64,000 bases of DNA. Source: Pseudonocardiales bacterium. GTDB lineage: Bacteria; Actinomycetota; Actinomycetes; Mycobacteriales; Pseudonocardiaceae. Under the pieces are notes generated by a model that saw only the letters and a list, made by a program, of their open reading frames with translations, was not told the origin of the DNA and did no database searches. Of the stretch, positions 54,350-63,591 are shown in pieces; positions within the stretch are counted from its first letter, which is position 1; every line of letters begins with the position of its first letter. The position numbers and the translations under genes are program-made. Location: contig JAFAPC010000134.1 of the NCBI GenBank assembly GCA_019247305.1, positions 186,001 through 250,000 on the forward strand. The letters run 5' to 3'.

Positions 54350-54475
54350 TCAGGGCCAGAGTGTGCTCATCAGTAAATTGTCGGCGTCGCTGTCGGTGTG
54401 CTGGCCCGTCATGATGTGGATAGCGAGCCGCTCCAGCTCGATCACCGGCAGGCTCGCACCAGGATTGCTGAGCAT
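54350..54475 (-). CDS. 41-residue open frame downstream of the flavin monooxygenase
   Basis: An ATG at 54475 with AAGGAC upstream opens a 41-residue frame 11 bp after the monooxygenase stop, on the same strand. The product has SLPVIELERLAIHIMTG then HTDSDADNLLMSTLWP. Composition looks protein-like. No family recognised. It might be an accessory peptide or a fragment left from a larger gene. Confidence 0.35.
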   Translation of the reverse strand: MLSNPGASLPVIELERLAIHIMTGQHTDSDADNLLMSTLWP

Positions 54476-54485
54476 CAGCAGGTCC

Positions 54486-55688
54486 TTATCTGCCCGCGGT
54501 GGCGGCGGTGACTGCCGCCTCCGCGTCGTAGCCGTAGAGCCACTCCTGGTCACCCAGCGCTGCGTGCGTGGCCAGCGCGGTGTCCCGGTCCCGCTGCGCG
54601 GCACCGTCACGAAGGTGCAATGCAGTGGTGTTCGCGCGGGAGCGCCGGTGCACCTCACAGGTGCGTGGCCGGCGGACGTTCTCGTAACGCACAAGCCCGG
54701 CCGTGATTCCCTCCGGGCCCACATTGCGCAGGCACTCCGCAAGCACGATCGCATCCTCAACCGCCTGGTTGGCGCCCTGAGCGAAGAACGGCAGCATCGG
54801 GTGCGCGGCGTCGCCGATCACGGTGATCCGATTGGTGCTCCACCGGTGCAGACAGTCGCGGTCGTGCAGGGCCCACCGACTCACCACATCCGGAGCTGAG
54901 GTCAGCGCGCGCACCTCGGGAGTCCAGTCTGCGTAGGCTCTGGCCAGGTCCTCCGTCTTGCCTTGCGCCGACCAGGACTCCGCCCTCCAGCACGGATCGG
55001 GAACAGTGGCGGCGAGATTGATCTGGTTGCCGCCGGACACCGGGTAACTCACGCAGTGCCTTCCGGGACCCAGCCAGAGCACCACCTTCGGCTCCTCACG
55101 CAGGAACGGAACGCGCTCGGCGGGGATCAACGCCCGATAGATGCTGTGCCCTGAGTACCGCGGCTGGTCCCGGACCAGCACATCCCGTACCCGGGAATGG
55201 ATGCCGTCGGCTCCCACCACGAGGTCTGCGGTCGTGAGGGAGCCGTCGGCGAACTGCACCTGCACACCACGTCGGCTCTCCCGCAATTCGGTGCAGCGCA
55301 GACCCAGGTGCAAAGTTCCCGCGGCAAGCCGCTCTAGGAGTCCTTGGTACAGGTCGGCGCGATGCACCGTGTAGTAAGGAGCGCCGAAGTGCTGCTCGCA
55401 TGCTGCGCCAAGCGGGGTCCGGCGCAGCACCGAGTTGTCGTCCCAGCGGCGCATCTCGATCGCCTGCGGCTGGACTGCCACCCGCCGTAGCCGGTTTTCT
55501 AACCCGAGCTGATGCAACAGCCGCGTCGAGTTCGGCGACAGCTGTACCCCCGCTCCCACCTCGCTGAGCAGCCGAGCTTGCTCGAACACGTGGCAGCGTA
55601 GGCCGTGACGGGCCAACGCTAGCGCCGTGGCGAGGCCGGCGATCCCGGCTCCGACGATGACGATACGAATGCGCTCACTGTTCACCAC
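54486..55688 (-). CDS. FAD-dependent aromatic monooxygenase (salicylate hydroxylase-like)
   Basis: The 400-residue protein has the FAD-binding VIVGAGIAGLATALALARHG near 10-30, the DG motif LVVGADGIHSRVRD near 158-171 and GDAAHPMLPFFAQGANQAVEDA near 285-306. This is the class A flavoprotein hydroxylase plan. In the 3-amino-4-hydroxybenzoate context it could hydroxylate, or oxidatively decarboxylate, the ring; PtmB3 of platensimycin is a comparable step. The start at 55688 (GTG) is followed by canonical residues. It is the last large gene of a five-gene minus-strand operon. Confidence 0.88.
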   Translation of the reverse strand: MVNSERIRIVIVGAGIAGLATALALARHGLRCHVFEQARLLSEVGAGVQLSPNSTRLLHQLGLENRLRRVAVQPQAIEMRRWDDNSVLRRTPLGAACEQHFGAPYYTVHRADLYQGLLERLAAGTLHLGLRCTELRESRRGVQVQFADGSLTTADLVVGADGIHSRVRDVLVRDQPRYSGHSIYRALIPAERVPFLREEPKVVLWLGPGRHCVSYPVSGGNQINLAATVPDPCWRAESWSAQGKTEDLARAYADWTPEVRALTSAPDVVSRWALHDRDCLHRWSTNRITVIGDAAHPMLPFFAQGANQAVEDAIVLAECLRNVGPEGITAGLVRYENVRRPRTCEVHRRSRANTTALHLRDGAAQRDRDTALATHAALGDQEWLYGYDAEAAVTAATAGR

Positions 55689-55740
55689 ACACCTCGTTCA
55701 CTACGCGCACTGGAGGGGAAACGATCGACTACTGGAGTGC

Positions 55741-57063
55741 TCACAACTCGGGAATCGCCTGGCTCCAGTCCTCGTCTGCACCAAAGAGGCTTCTCGACTT
55801 CACTCCATCGGTGGTGCGGGTGAGCGCGTCAGTCGAGATGAGCGTTCCGCGGTCCAGGGGGAGGACCTCACAGCGCACACCGAGCTGCTGCTGCACCGCT
55901 GCGGTGAGCGTGGCGACCGCAGCGGCTCGGTGCGTCTGCGCGACCTCAATCTCCACCCGCAGCCGCTGTGCTTCGGCTCTGGCACGCCAGAACAGCACGT
56001 CGTACTCCTCGGGCAGACTGAAAACGATCTCTTCCAGTCGATGTTGGGTGACGGTGGTTCCAGCGACGGGGTAGCCGGCAGTGGAGCGGCCGAGTACCCG
56101 GACGGTGGGCAGTGCCCACCCGCAGTCACAGTCGCCGTAGCCCACGTCGACGGTGTCCTCGAGGTTGTAGCGGATCAACGGCATGGCCTGGCGATACAGG
56201 GTGGTGACGACCAGCTGCCCGCACCCATCCATGGTGATCTGACCGGTCTGCGGGTCGTAGACCTCGAACACCATGCGGTCGGCCCACAGGTGCATGCGCC
56301 CGACCGGGCACTCCCCAGCCAGTCCTCCGGTCTCGGTGGACCCGTAATCGTTAATCACTGATACGCCGCCCCACAGCCGGCTGATCCGCCGCCGCCGGGC
56401 TTCGCTCAGCGGCTCGCCACCAACGAACAGCCCGCGCAGCGCAGGGAAGTCGGTACCCGGGTCAAGCCCGGCTGCGCGGGCCGCCGCCGCCCAGACCAAG
56501 CACTCGGTGGGCACCGACCAGGTGAGCGAGACATCGAGGTCCCGCAGCACGCGGATGACCCGGGAGTAGGGCATCGCCACCGAGCGGCGGTCCGCCGGCA
56601 CCACAGTGGCCCCGAAATGCCGAGCAGCGGCGTGCGCCATGTGACCGGTGATCATCAGCGCGTAGGGTGTCCGGACCAGGAAGGTATCGGTCGGCAGGAT
56701 TCCGGTCGGCTTGCGGGCGAATCGCTCGGCGACATCCACCCAGTCCTCGGCGGTGTAGTAGGAGGCGGTGGGTGTCCCGGCCGTCCCGCTGGACTCGTGG
56801 TAGGTCGCCAGCCGTTCCTTCTCCACCGCGAGCAGCCCGTAGGGATAGGCGTCCCGCAGATCCTGCTTGCTGGTCAGCGGTAGGCCGGCCAGGTCGTCGA
56901 ACGTGCTAGGTGGGCTTGACGCGGCGGCGAACCGGCGGCGGTAAAACGGGGAACGCGCCGCCCAGGACAGCGAGCGGGCGAGTGGGTGGTGCTGCAGCTC
57001 CCGTAGCTGCTCGGGGCTGTCCCACTGACCGAGCTGGGGCAGCGCCTGCACGGTCTGGATCAT
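55741..57063 (-). CDS. PaaK-like adenylate-forming enzyme (aryl-CoA ligase or adenylase)
   Basis: The 440-residue protein resembles phenylacetate-CoA ligases. It has YHESSGTAGTPTASYYT near 90-106 (P-loop), NDYGSTETGGLAGECPVG near 240-257 (adenylate site) and a C-terminal domain with GRSTAGYPVAG and VKSRSLFG. It would activate an aromatic acid such as 3-amino-4-hydroxybenzoate to an adenylate or CoA ester. The neighbouring GriH- and GriI-like genes make that acid. The enzyme is intact. Whether the product is passed to CoA or to another acceptor is unknown. Confidence 0.85.
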   Translation of the reverse strand: MIQTVQALPQLGQWDSPEQLRELQHHPLARSLSWAARSPFYRRRFAAASSPPSTFDDLAGLPLTSKQDLRDAYPYGLLAVEKERLATYHESSGTAGTPTASYYTAEDWVDVAERFARKPTGILPTDTFLVRTPYALMITGHMAHAAARHFGATVVPADRRSVAMPYSRVIRVLRDLDVSLTWSVPTECLVWAAAARAAGLDPGTDFPALRGLFVGGEPLSEARRRRISRLWGGVSVINDYGSTETGGLAGECPVGRMHLWADRMVFEVYDPQTGQITMDGCGQLVVTTLYRQAMPLIRYNLEDTVDVGYGDCDCGWALPTVRVLGRSTAGYPVAGTTVTQHRLEEIVFSLPEEYDVLFWRARAEAQRLRVEIEVAQTHRAAAVATLTAAVQQQLGVRCEVLPLDRGTLISTDALTRTTDGVKSRSLFGADEDWSQAIPEL

Positions 57064-57097
57064 GTCGGGCTCCTCGTCGTCACGGATTCGGTGACGG

Positions 57098-58201
57098 TCA
57101 CTGCTCGATGCAGAACTCGTCGATTGGATAGCCGACGTGGCGCTGCTCAGTGGGCAGGTATCCCAGGACCCGGGTGCCTGCGGTCAGCTCGGTGACGTTG
57201 AGTACCACCCCGCCGGGACCGAGCACCCGCACGTGCCAGTCGTCCTGCACAATGAGGTTCACCCGCACCCCGGAGGGGGAAATGGCGTCAATTGCCAGCA
57301 GTGGCCTGGTTTCGATCTTCACGCGGCCCACGGTGACCATCCGGGTGCGCCCGGTCGTGTCCACTGCGAGGACCTTGCCGCCTGACCGCAGCTCGCTGAG
57401 ATAGCTGGTGCGTCCTGTCGCCCCTAGCGTGTAGGAGTGCAGTGCGCCGGCGTTGACCCGGAACGGGCGGGTAGGCATGTAGGGCAGCGGGTGAGTCTCG
57501 CTGCAACTCAACATCATCCCTTGGGAGTGCGAGCCAACCAGGATGCCTTCGTCCAGCCGGAAGTGCGTGCAGGTGTCCACACAGGCCCGCTCGCCCATCC
57601 CGGCCCGGCGGATGCCGAGGACCTCCAGCTCCACGAGTTCGAGGTCGGCTGGTCGGTCGTTGGCGGCGGCCTTGAGACTCGTGGCGTCGCCCACCGCGCG
57701 GGGCGCGAGCATCACACCGTCCGAGCCGTGTTCGAGCACACCGAACACGATTTCGGCCTCTTCGACGTCCGCGACGCCGGTGATGATGCTGCCCCTCGCC
57801 TTATCGGCGGCCGCGAGTACGATTTCCAGCGGGATCTTCGTGGGGTCGCGGAACAGCAGCACGGCCCACGAGTCGGTCTGGGCTACCTGGCAGGCGAGTT
57901 CGAGGCTGTCGGCGTCAATGATCTCGACGAACCGGCCGAACTCGATGGTCGGATGCGCTGCGGCCAACGCGGCGTGCCGCTGGTATGCCTCCGGGCCGAG
58001 AATCACGATATCCGCCGGGGTGAGGTCCTCGGGTATGTCGCCGGCCCGGGGAAAGAGCACCTTCTTGGTGGTCGGCGGCAGCATCGTGAGATCGGCGATA
58101 TCGGCAGAGACAATACCGTCGACCCGCTGGTGCACAGCCTCCTCGACAATGGCGTCTTTCACACCATTGGTGTCCCGGACGTCGAGCCAGCACAGTTTCA
58201 T
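57098..58201 (-). CDS. griH: GriH-like 3-amino-4-hydroxybenzoate synthase (DHQ synthase II type)
   Basis: The 367-residue protein belongs to the 3-dehydroquinate synthase II family. GriH of grixazone biosynthesis cyclises the C7 aldol product to 3-amino-4-hydroxybenzoate. Visible segments are MKLCWLDVRDTNGVKDAIVEEA at the start, DSWAVLLFRDPTKIPLEIVLAAA, VMLAPRAVGDATSLKAAA, ACVDTCTHFRLDEGILVGSHSQGMMLSCSETHPLPYMPTRPFRVNAGALHSY and GKVLAVDTTGRTRMVTVGRVKIETRPL. The ATG at 58201 has the ribosome site GAGGAGAAG. It lies between the GriI homologue and the adenylating enzyme. Confidence 0.92.
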   Translation of the reverse strand: MKLCWLDVRDTNGVKDAIVEEAVHQRVDGIVSADIADLTMLPPTTKKVLFPRAGDIPEDLTPADIVILGPEAYQRHAALAAAHPTIEFGRFVEIIDADSLELACQVAQTDSWAVLLFRDPTKIPLEIVLAAADKARGSIITGVADVEEAEIVFGVLEHGSDGVMLAPRAVGDATSLKAAANDRPADLELVELEVLGIRRAGMGERACVDTCTHFRLDEGILVGSHSQGMMLSCSETHPLPYMPTRPFRVNAGALHSYTLGATGRTSYLSELRSGGKVLAVDTTGRTRMVTVGRVKIETRPLLAIDAISPSGVRVNLIVQDDWHVRVLGPGGVVLNVTELTAGTRVLGYLPTEQRHVGYPIDEFCIEQ

Positions 58202-58254
58202 GTTCACGGTCTTCTCCTCTGACATCAGATGGTTGATGCTGGGTCTGGAGTGCG

Positions 58255-59073
58255 TCAGCTGGCCGCGATCGTCAGCTGCTCGGGGATACGAACCGGGGCC
58301 GGCTCGCCATGCACCAGGTCGGCGATCATTCGGGCGGTCGCGCCGGGATCCGCGGCCTGGAAGATATTGCGGCCCATCGCCACGCCCCTGGCTCCACCGC
58401 GCAGCGCGTCGAGGACGTATCTGCGCAGTTCGACTGGGTTGTTTAGCGGCGGACCACCAGCGACGATCACCGGGATCGGGCAGGCCCTGGTGATGTCGGC
58501 CATGGCAGCCACCGAACCGACGTGCACGGTCTTGACGATGTCCGCGCCGAGGTCGGCGGCCAGCGTCACGGCGTGCGCGACGAGGTCGGGGTCCTGTGGG
58601 TTGGCAATATGCGGACCGCGCGGGTACACCATCGCCAGCAGCGGCACGTTCCATTGCTCGCAGGCTTCGGACACCGCGGCAAAGTCGGAGATCTGGCGTG
58701 CCTCGTCCAGCGAGCCTAAGTTGACGTGCACGCTCACCGCGTCCGCGCCCAGTCGCAACGACTCCTCAACGTTAGCGACCAGGTACTTGGCGTGCGGGTC
58801 CGAGGCATGCACTGTGCTTGCAGACAGATGCACAATCAGCGAGGTCTCGGTGAACCAGGCGTGGTCCACGTATCGAAGACTGCCCTTGTGCAGCACGATG
58901 GCGTCCACCCCGTTGCGGGCGAGTTGGCCGACCAGCTGGTTGAGTGCTGCCCCTGCGGTGATCGGTCCTGTCGTGATCGAGTGATCCAGGGGCACCACGA
59001 GCATCCGCTGGCCGCCGTGCGGATACAGACGCCGCAGTCGAACCTGACGAGCGAACGAGTAGTTGATCAACAT
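58255..59073 (-). CDS. griI: GriI-like aldolase for 3-amino-4-hydroxybenzoate
   Basis: The 272-residue protein is a DhnA-type class I aldolase. GriI joins aspartate semialdehyde and dihydroxyacetone phosphate into the C7 precursor. The barrel shows MLVVPLDHSITTGP (Asp30), LLAMVYPRGPH with Tyr150, ADIVKTVHVG with the Schiff-base Lys181 and PVIVAGGPPLNNPVEL. Length and motifs match GriI. It is 54 bp after the aspartokinase and precedes griH. Confidence 0.92.
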   Translation of the reverse strand: MLINYSFARQVRLRRLYPHGGQRMLVVPLDHSITTGPITAGAALNQLVGQLARNGVDAIVLHKGSLRYVDHAWFTETSLIVHLSASTVHASDPHAKYLVANVEESLRLGADAVSVHVNLGSLDEARQISDFAAVSEACEQWNVPLLAMVYPRGPHIANPQDPDLVAHAVTLAADLGADIVKTVHVGSVAAMADITRACPIPVIVAGGPPLNNPVELRRYVLDALRGGARGVAMGRNIFQAADPGATARMIADLVHGEPAPVRIPEQLTIAAS

Positions 59074-59127
59074 CTCTCAGTCTTTCTGTGTCTCAGCTTT
59101 CCTGTGGTTTCGCGCTCGAACGCACCG

Positions 59128-60483
59128 TCATGCCGATGCTGCCGAGATCGGGTCAAGGTCGTCGAAGTTGAGCTCAAACTCGTTGTGCAGTAATTGCACG
59201 GCACTTGCGACGCGATCCAAAGGGATAACGACAGATGTGCGGATCTGCGAGGTCGACAACCAGCTGACTGGAATGCCAGCCCGGGCGAGCGCGGAAAGCA
59301 TCCTGACTGTGTACTCAGGGTGGTTGAGCAGGCCCATGCCGATCAAAGAGAGCTTTCCCACATTTTTGTATACGTGAATGGTTGCACCGAGGTCAGCCAG
59401 TGCTTCCCGAATCACAGAAGACACTTCTTCGCCGTCTTTTCTGGGCACCGTAAACCCTATCGTCAACTCATCGTCATGTAGGTCCGATCGGGCCATGAGA
59501 TCCACTGAAAATGCGTGCGCCGAGAGTATCCCAAGAATATCAACAGTGAGGTCGGTGCTGCACGGTTTGCACCGTATTAGTATGCGGGCGACATCGAAAT
59601 CATGCGCAATCGCCATCACTACGCCTTGGGTCTCGAAAGATACTCGATCGCTCACCGCAGGGATGATGGTTCTCGATCCGGTCGACGCACTTTCTTCCGA
59701 TTTTCGCACGTGCACCTCGATACGGTTTCTCGCGGCGAGCTCGACAGCCCTCGGATGCAGGACCTTGGCCCCGGCGAAGGACATCTCCGCCATCACGGCG
59801 ACGTCCACGGTGGAGAGAATTCGCGCATCCGCGACAACGCGAGGATCTGCGGTAGAGACGCCAGGGACGTCGGTGCAGATCTCACAGGAAGCGGTGCGCA
59901 GCGCAGCGGCGAGTGCCACCGCTGTGGTGTCCGAACCACCCCGCCCCAGGGTCACGACATCGCCCGTGTCGTCAATACCCTGGAAACCCGCCACCACGGC
60001 GACTTTGCCGTCGGCGAGGACCCGGCGCAGACGCCGCGTGTCGATGTCTGCGATCACTCCTGATCCGTGCCTACCAGCCGCCTGAATACCAGCTTGCGCC
60101 CCGGTGAGCGAGACCGCGGGAACACCGAGGTCTTGTAGGGCGATAGCGAGCAGTGCGGCCGATGCGCTTTCGCCTGTGGCGAGGAGTTGGTCGGTCTCTC
60201 GTCCGGTACGTTCCCGGCCGGCTACGTCGGCGAGCTGGAGAAGTTCGTCGGTCGTCCGGCCGCGCGCCGATACCACGACGACGGTGGACCTTCCAGATCT
60301 GTATGTTTGCGCCACCGCTCGGGCTACCTGGCGCATCTGATCAACGGTGGCGAGGGAACTGCCGCCGTATTTCTGCACCACGATCTCGGGTACGCCGTGA
60401 TTCGTGGCGGGAACCGAGCCGACCTTTGGGTTACTTCGGGACTCCTGCCGTCTGGCGACGACCCACCGGCTCGTTCGAGTCAC
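59128..60483 (-). CDS. Pathway aspartokinase
   Basis: The 451-residue protein has VVQKYGGSSLATVDQMR near 35-51, VVVSARGRTTDELL, LGRGGSDTTAVALAAAL and a C-terminal double ACT region (VMAIAHDFDVARI and KLSLIGMGLLNHPEYTVRML). It phosphorylates aspartate, the first step to the semialdehyde that GriI uses. A second, dedicated aspartokinase often sits in 3-amino-4-hydroxybenzoate clusters. No semialdehyde dehydrogenase is present here, so that step must come from elsewhere. The start at 60483 is a GTG and adds about 30 residues before the conserved core. Confidence 0.9.
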   Translation of the reverse strand: MTRTSRWVVARRQESRSNPKVGSVPATNHGVPEIVVQKYGGSSLATVDQMRQVARAVAQTYRSGRSTVVVVSARGRTTDELLQLADVAGRERTGRETDQLLATGESASAALLAIALQDLGVPAVSLTGAQAGIQAAGRHGSGVIADIDTRRLRRVLADGKVAVVAGFQGIDDTGDVVTLGRGGSDTTAVALAAALRTASCEICTDVPGVSTADPRVVADARILSTVDVAVMAEMSFAGAKVLHPRAVELAARNRIEVHVRKSEESASTGSRTIIPAVSDRVSFETQGVVMAIAHDFDVARILIRCKPCSTDLTVDILGILSAHAFSVDLMARSDLHDDELTIGFTVPRKDGEEVSSVIREALADLGATIHVYKNVGKLSLIGMGLLNHPEYTVRMLSALARAGIPVSWLSTSQIRTSVVIPLDRVASAVQLLHNEFELNFDDLDPISAASA

Positions 60484-60654
60484 GTCATTACCCCCTGTTC
60501 CTCATTACTTCGTGCCGTTGCCGTTGCTAGTGCGTGCCCCCAGGTTGTGCTGCCGCCAGGGAGGCGGGCATCACGGGTTCACGGGATCGTGGGTGTCGTC
60601 CTCACTCGGACCGACAGCACAGGGGGCAACCGACCACAAAAAGTACTATATACA

Positions 60655-60684
60655 ACGTACACTTCACCCGATCGAGGTGTACGT
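60655..60684. promoter_or_regulatory. Perfect 8-bp inverted repeat upstream of the LAL regulator
   Basis: ACGTACAC (60655-60662) and GTGTACGT (60677-60684) are exact inverses separated by 14 bp. The site lies 22 bp before the regulator ATG and in the divergent gap with the aspartokinase. It may be the operator of the regulator. The AT-rich TACTATA at 60644-60650 could be a -10 element. Confidence 0.55.
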
Positions 60685-60706
60685 CTTCGGGGAAGCAGTA
60701 CCTCTT

Positions 60707-63553
60707 ATGAGGGTGAGCTACCAAGTGGAGTCCAACGTGTCCACCGCTGTTGAACTACTGGTAGGGCGCGACGAGGTACTGAGTGATCTCCAGGTTGCGC
60801 TCGCCCGCACCGCCACTGGTGTCGGTGGCTGCATTGTTCTGGAAGGTCCGACCGGGATCGGCAAGAGCCGGCTGCTCGAGTCGGTGGCCGCCGAGGCGGG
60901 CTTGCGGGGCCTGTCGGTGGCTACCGGTCAGGCCGTCGAGCTCGATCTGGGCACGCCGTTGGCGAGCTTGCTACGCGTGCTACGCAGCCTCGGCCCAGAA
61001 CTAGCCGCTGACACCGCGGTGGACATCACGGCCAGCGGGCTGCGGCAGATGGATCAGCTGCGCGCGGCGTTGGAGGACTACGTCCGTCATCGTCAGCTTG
61101 TCGTCCTGGTCGATGACGCGCACTTGGCCGACGAGCTGACCGCGCTCGTCCTGCGGATTCTCGTCCCGGCGTTGTCTTCGCTGCCGGTGTTGTGGGTGCT
61201 AGCGCGCCGTCCCGGCCCGGTACGGGGGGCCGCGCAGACCATGCAGGAGACGATCGACTGGTTGCTTGGCGAGGGAGCGCGGCGGGTGCTTCTAGATCCC
61301 CTGAAGGACGAGGCCGTAGCCGTGCTCTGCGCGAATACGCTCGGCGTGGCGCCCGATCGGACAGTGCTATCGCTGGCCGCCCGCTGCGAGGGAAACCCGT
61401 TCCTGCTCCGGGAGCTGCTCACCGCGCTCCGCGAGACGGGTCAACTACGAGTTGATGGCGAACGCGCGACAGTGGTGGAAACAATAGGGGTGGAAGCCGA
61501 CCTGCCCTCGGACTTCCTGTCCGCAGTGCACCGGCAGCTCATCGGTCTGTCCGACCCGGTACGCCGACTGCTCGACGCCGGTGCAGTACTCGGCCGCCCG
61601 TTCACGTTGCACGAAGCTGCGGGGTTGCTCGGGTGCCGCGCGGTGGACCTGATTCTCCCCGCCACCGACGCAGTCGCATGCGAGCTACTAGTAGACCGAG
61701 AGAACGAACTGACGTTCCGGCACGAGCTTATCCGGGATGCCTGCTACGATGCGCTGCCTGCTCCAGTGCGTCTGGCCTTGCACCGGGAGGCGGCCACCGT
61801 AGTACAGCACGAAGGCCGATCCGCGATGGAGGTCGCCGAGCACCTCGTGCGGTGTGGGCAGCCGGGCAACGATCGGGCCAAAGACGTGCTGCAGCAGGCA
61901 GTGGCCGAGCTCGTACCCACCGCGCCAGGTACCGCAGCCGATCTCACGCTACGGATGCTGGCGCTGTTCGACGAGCACGACCCGAGCCGGCCCCAGCTCG
62001 TCGCTGACGCAGTGCGCTTGCTCGCCGCCGCAGGCCGGGTGGAACAAGCCAGGACGCTAGGTACCCAAGCGTTGCGCTCTGGGCTGGACGCACCGTCCGA
62101 GGCTGCCCTGATGCTCGGGCTCTCCGAGGCGTTAAAGCACGCCGGACACAACAGCTCCGTTATCGAGTACACGGGCCGAGCGTTGGCGAGAGAAGGAGTG
62201 CCGGACTCAGCTCGGGCGCAGCTGCTCGCCATTCGAGCACATGCGCTGTGGGCCTTGGCGGACTTCTCCGGCGCACAACGCTCCGGCACCGAGGCAGTCG
62301 AGGTGGGTGCCCACACCGGGCAGTGTGCTGCCGTCGTCTTCGGGACTGCTGCATGCAGCGCAGTCTGTTGGACGGCTGGTGCGCTGGACGACGCGGTCCG
62401 CCAGGCGCGGGACGCCGTGCGCACCGCCGACACCGCCGGCGGTGAGGCCGCCCAGCGCCACCCCCGGCTATGGCTTGGTCGGGCGCTGACCGCGACAGAC
62501 CAGTTCGCCGAGGCCGATGCAGTCTACGAGATGGGTCAGCGGGAAGCGGATCAGCTCGAGACCGCGTGGTCGTGGCCAATATGGCACTACTTCCGGGCCG
62601 AACTGCACCTGGCCGCAGGCCGTCTCGACGATGCGAACGCGGAGGCGGAGGCGGGTGTGCGGGTCTCGGAGCAGTTCGCGACGCGTGCCGTCATCGTCCC
62701 GCTGCTGGCCCTGCTCAGCCAGCTGGCGCTGCAGCGCGACGACGTACCCACAGCCCGCGAGCAGTTACGCAGGGCGCAAGCGCTGCGCTCTGCAGGGAGT
62801 GAGGGGGGAGATCTGGATCTAGCCTGGCGAATCGCGCTCCTAGCCGATGCCCAGGGCGAGCCCGCGGCCGCGGTGAACGCACTCACCGAGATCTACGACG
62901 GGTTTCCGCACCGGCTGCAGATCCTCGTGCAGGACCCGCTGGCCGGCGCTCAACTAGTCCGGATCGCTCGGCGTGCCGGAGCCGAAGCACAAGCCAAGGC
63001 TGCCGCGTCAGCGACGCGATTACTAGCGCAGCGCAATCCCTCGGTGGACTCGCTGGTTGGCGCTGCAGCGCATGCGGAGGGATTGCTGCGAGGCGATCTT
63101 GCGGCTCTGCGCCGCGCAGTGCATGCCTACCGTTTGAGTCCCCGGATGCTGGCCAAAGCCACCGTGCTCGAGGACACGGCGTGGGCCGAACACCACGCGG
63201 GCCATCACAGGGTCGCGGTCAAGCTGCTGCGAACAGCGCTCGGGCACTACCAATCCTGCGGGGCGCATCGAGACGTCAGCCGAGTGACCAGGCGGCTGCA
63301 CCGCCTCGGGGCGCGCCACGAGCCGGTCAAGGATGCCCCGGTGCAAAGCCCCTGGGACACGTTGACCAAATCGGAGCTACGGGTTGTGCGTCTGATAGCC
63401 CAAGGGTTGACCAATCGTGAAACCGCGTCCCGGCTATTTCTCTCCCCGCATACGGTGGACAGCCACCTCCGGCATAGCTTCACCAAGCTGGGGGTGAACA
63501 GTCGGGTGGAACTCACCAGGCACGTGCTGACCCATGATCGTGACGCGGACTGA
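60707..63553 (+). CDS. LAL-type LuxR-family regulator
   Basis: The 948-residue protein is a large ATP-binding LuxR regulator. Walker A LEGPTGIGKS is at about 45-54, Walker B LVVLVDDAHLADEL near 127-140, and a long helical repeat centre follows. A GerE-type HTH ends the protein (LTKSELRVVRLIAQGLTNRETASRLFLSPHTVDSHLRHSFTKLGVNSRVELTRHVL). I chose the ATG at 60707; the frame upstream to 60404 runs through the divergent promoter. It probably activates the 3-amino-4-hydroxybenzoate operon and the exporter that follows. Confidence 0.9.
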   Translation: MRVSYQVESNVSTAVELLVGRDEVLSDLQVALARTATGVGGCIVLEGPTGIGKSRLLESVAAEAGLRGLSVATGQAVELDLGTPLASLLRVLRSLGPELAADTAVDITASGLRQMDQLRAALEDYVRHRQLVVLVDDAHLADELTALVLRILVPALSSLPVLWVLARRPGPVRGAAQTMQETIDWLLGEGARRVLLDPLKDEAVAVLCANTLGVAPDRTVLSLAARCEGNPFLLRELLTALRETGQLRVDGERATVVETIGVEADLPSDFLSAVHRQLIGLSDPVRRLLDAGAVLGRPFTLHEAAGLLGCRAVDLILPATDAVACELLVDRENELTFRHELIRDACYDALPAPVRLALHREAATVVQHEGRSAMEVAEHLVRCGQPGNDRAKDVLQQAVAELVPTAPGTAADLTLRMLALFDEHDPSRPQLVADAVRLLAAAGRVEQARTLGTQALRSGLDAPSEAALMLGLSEALKHAGHNSSVIEYTGRALAREGVPDSARAQLLAIRAHALWALADFSGAQRSGTEAVEVGAHTGQCAAVVFGTAACSAVCWTAGALDDAVRQARDAVRTADTAGGEAAQRHPRLWLGRALTATDQFAEADAVYEMGQREADQLETAWSWPIWHYFRAELHLAAGRLDDANAEAEAGVRVSEQFATRAVIVPLLALLSQLALQRDDVPTAREQLRRAQALRSAGSEGGDLDLAWRIALLADAQGEPAAAVNALTEIYDGFPHRLQILVQDPLAGAQLVRIARRAGAEAQAKAAASATRLLAQRNPSVDSLVGAAAHAEGLLRGDLAALRRAVHAYRLSPRMLAKATVLEDTAWAEHHAGHHRVAVKLLRTALGHYQSCGAHRDVSRVTRRLHRLGARHEPVKDAPVQSPWDTLTKSELRVVRLIAQGLTNRETASRLFLSPHTVDSHLRHSFTKLGVNSRVELTRHVLTHDRDAD

Positions 63554-63591
63554 TCAGTGCAAATGGCTGCACGGCTAACCGGTAGGAAGAC

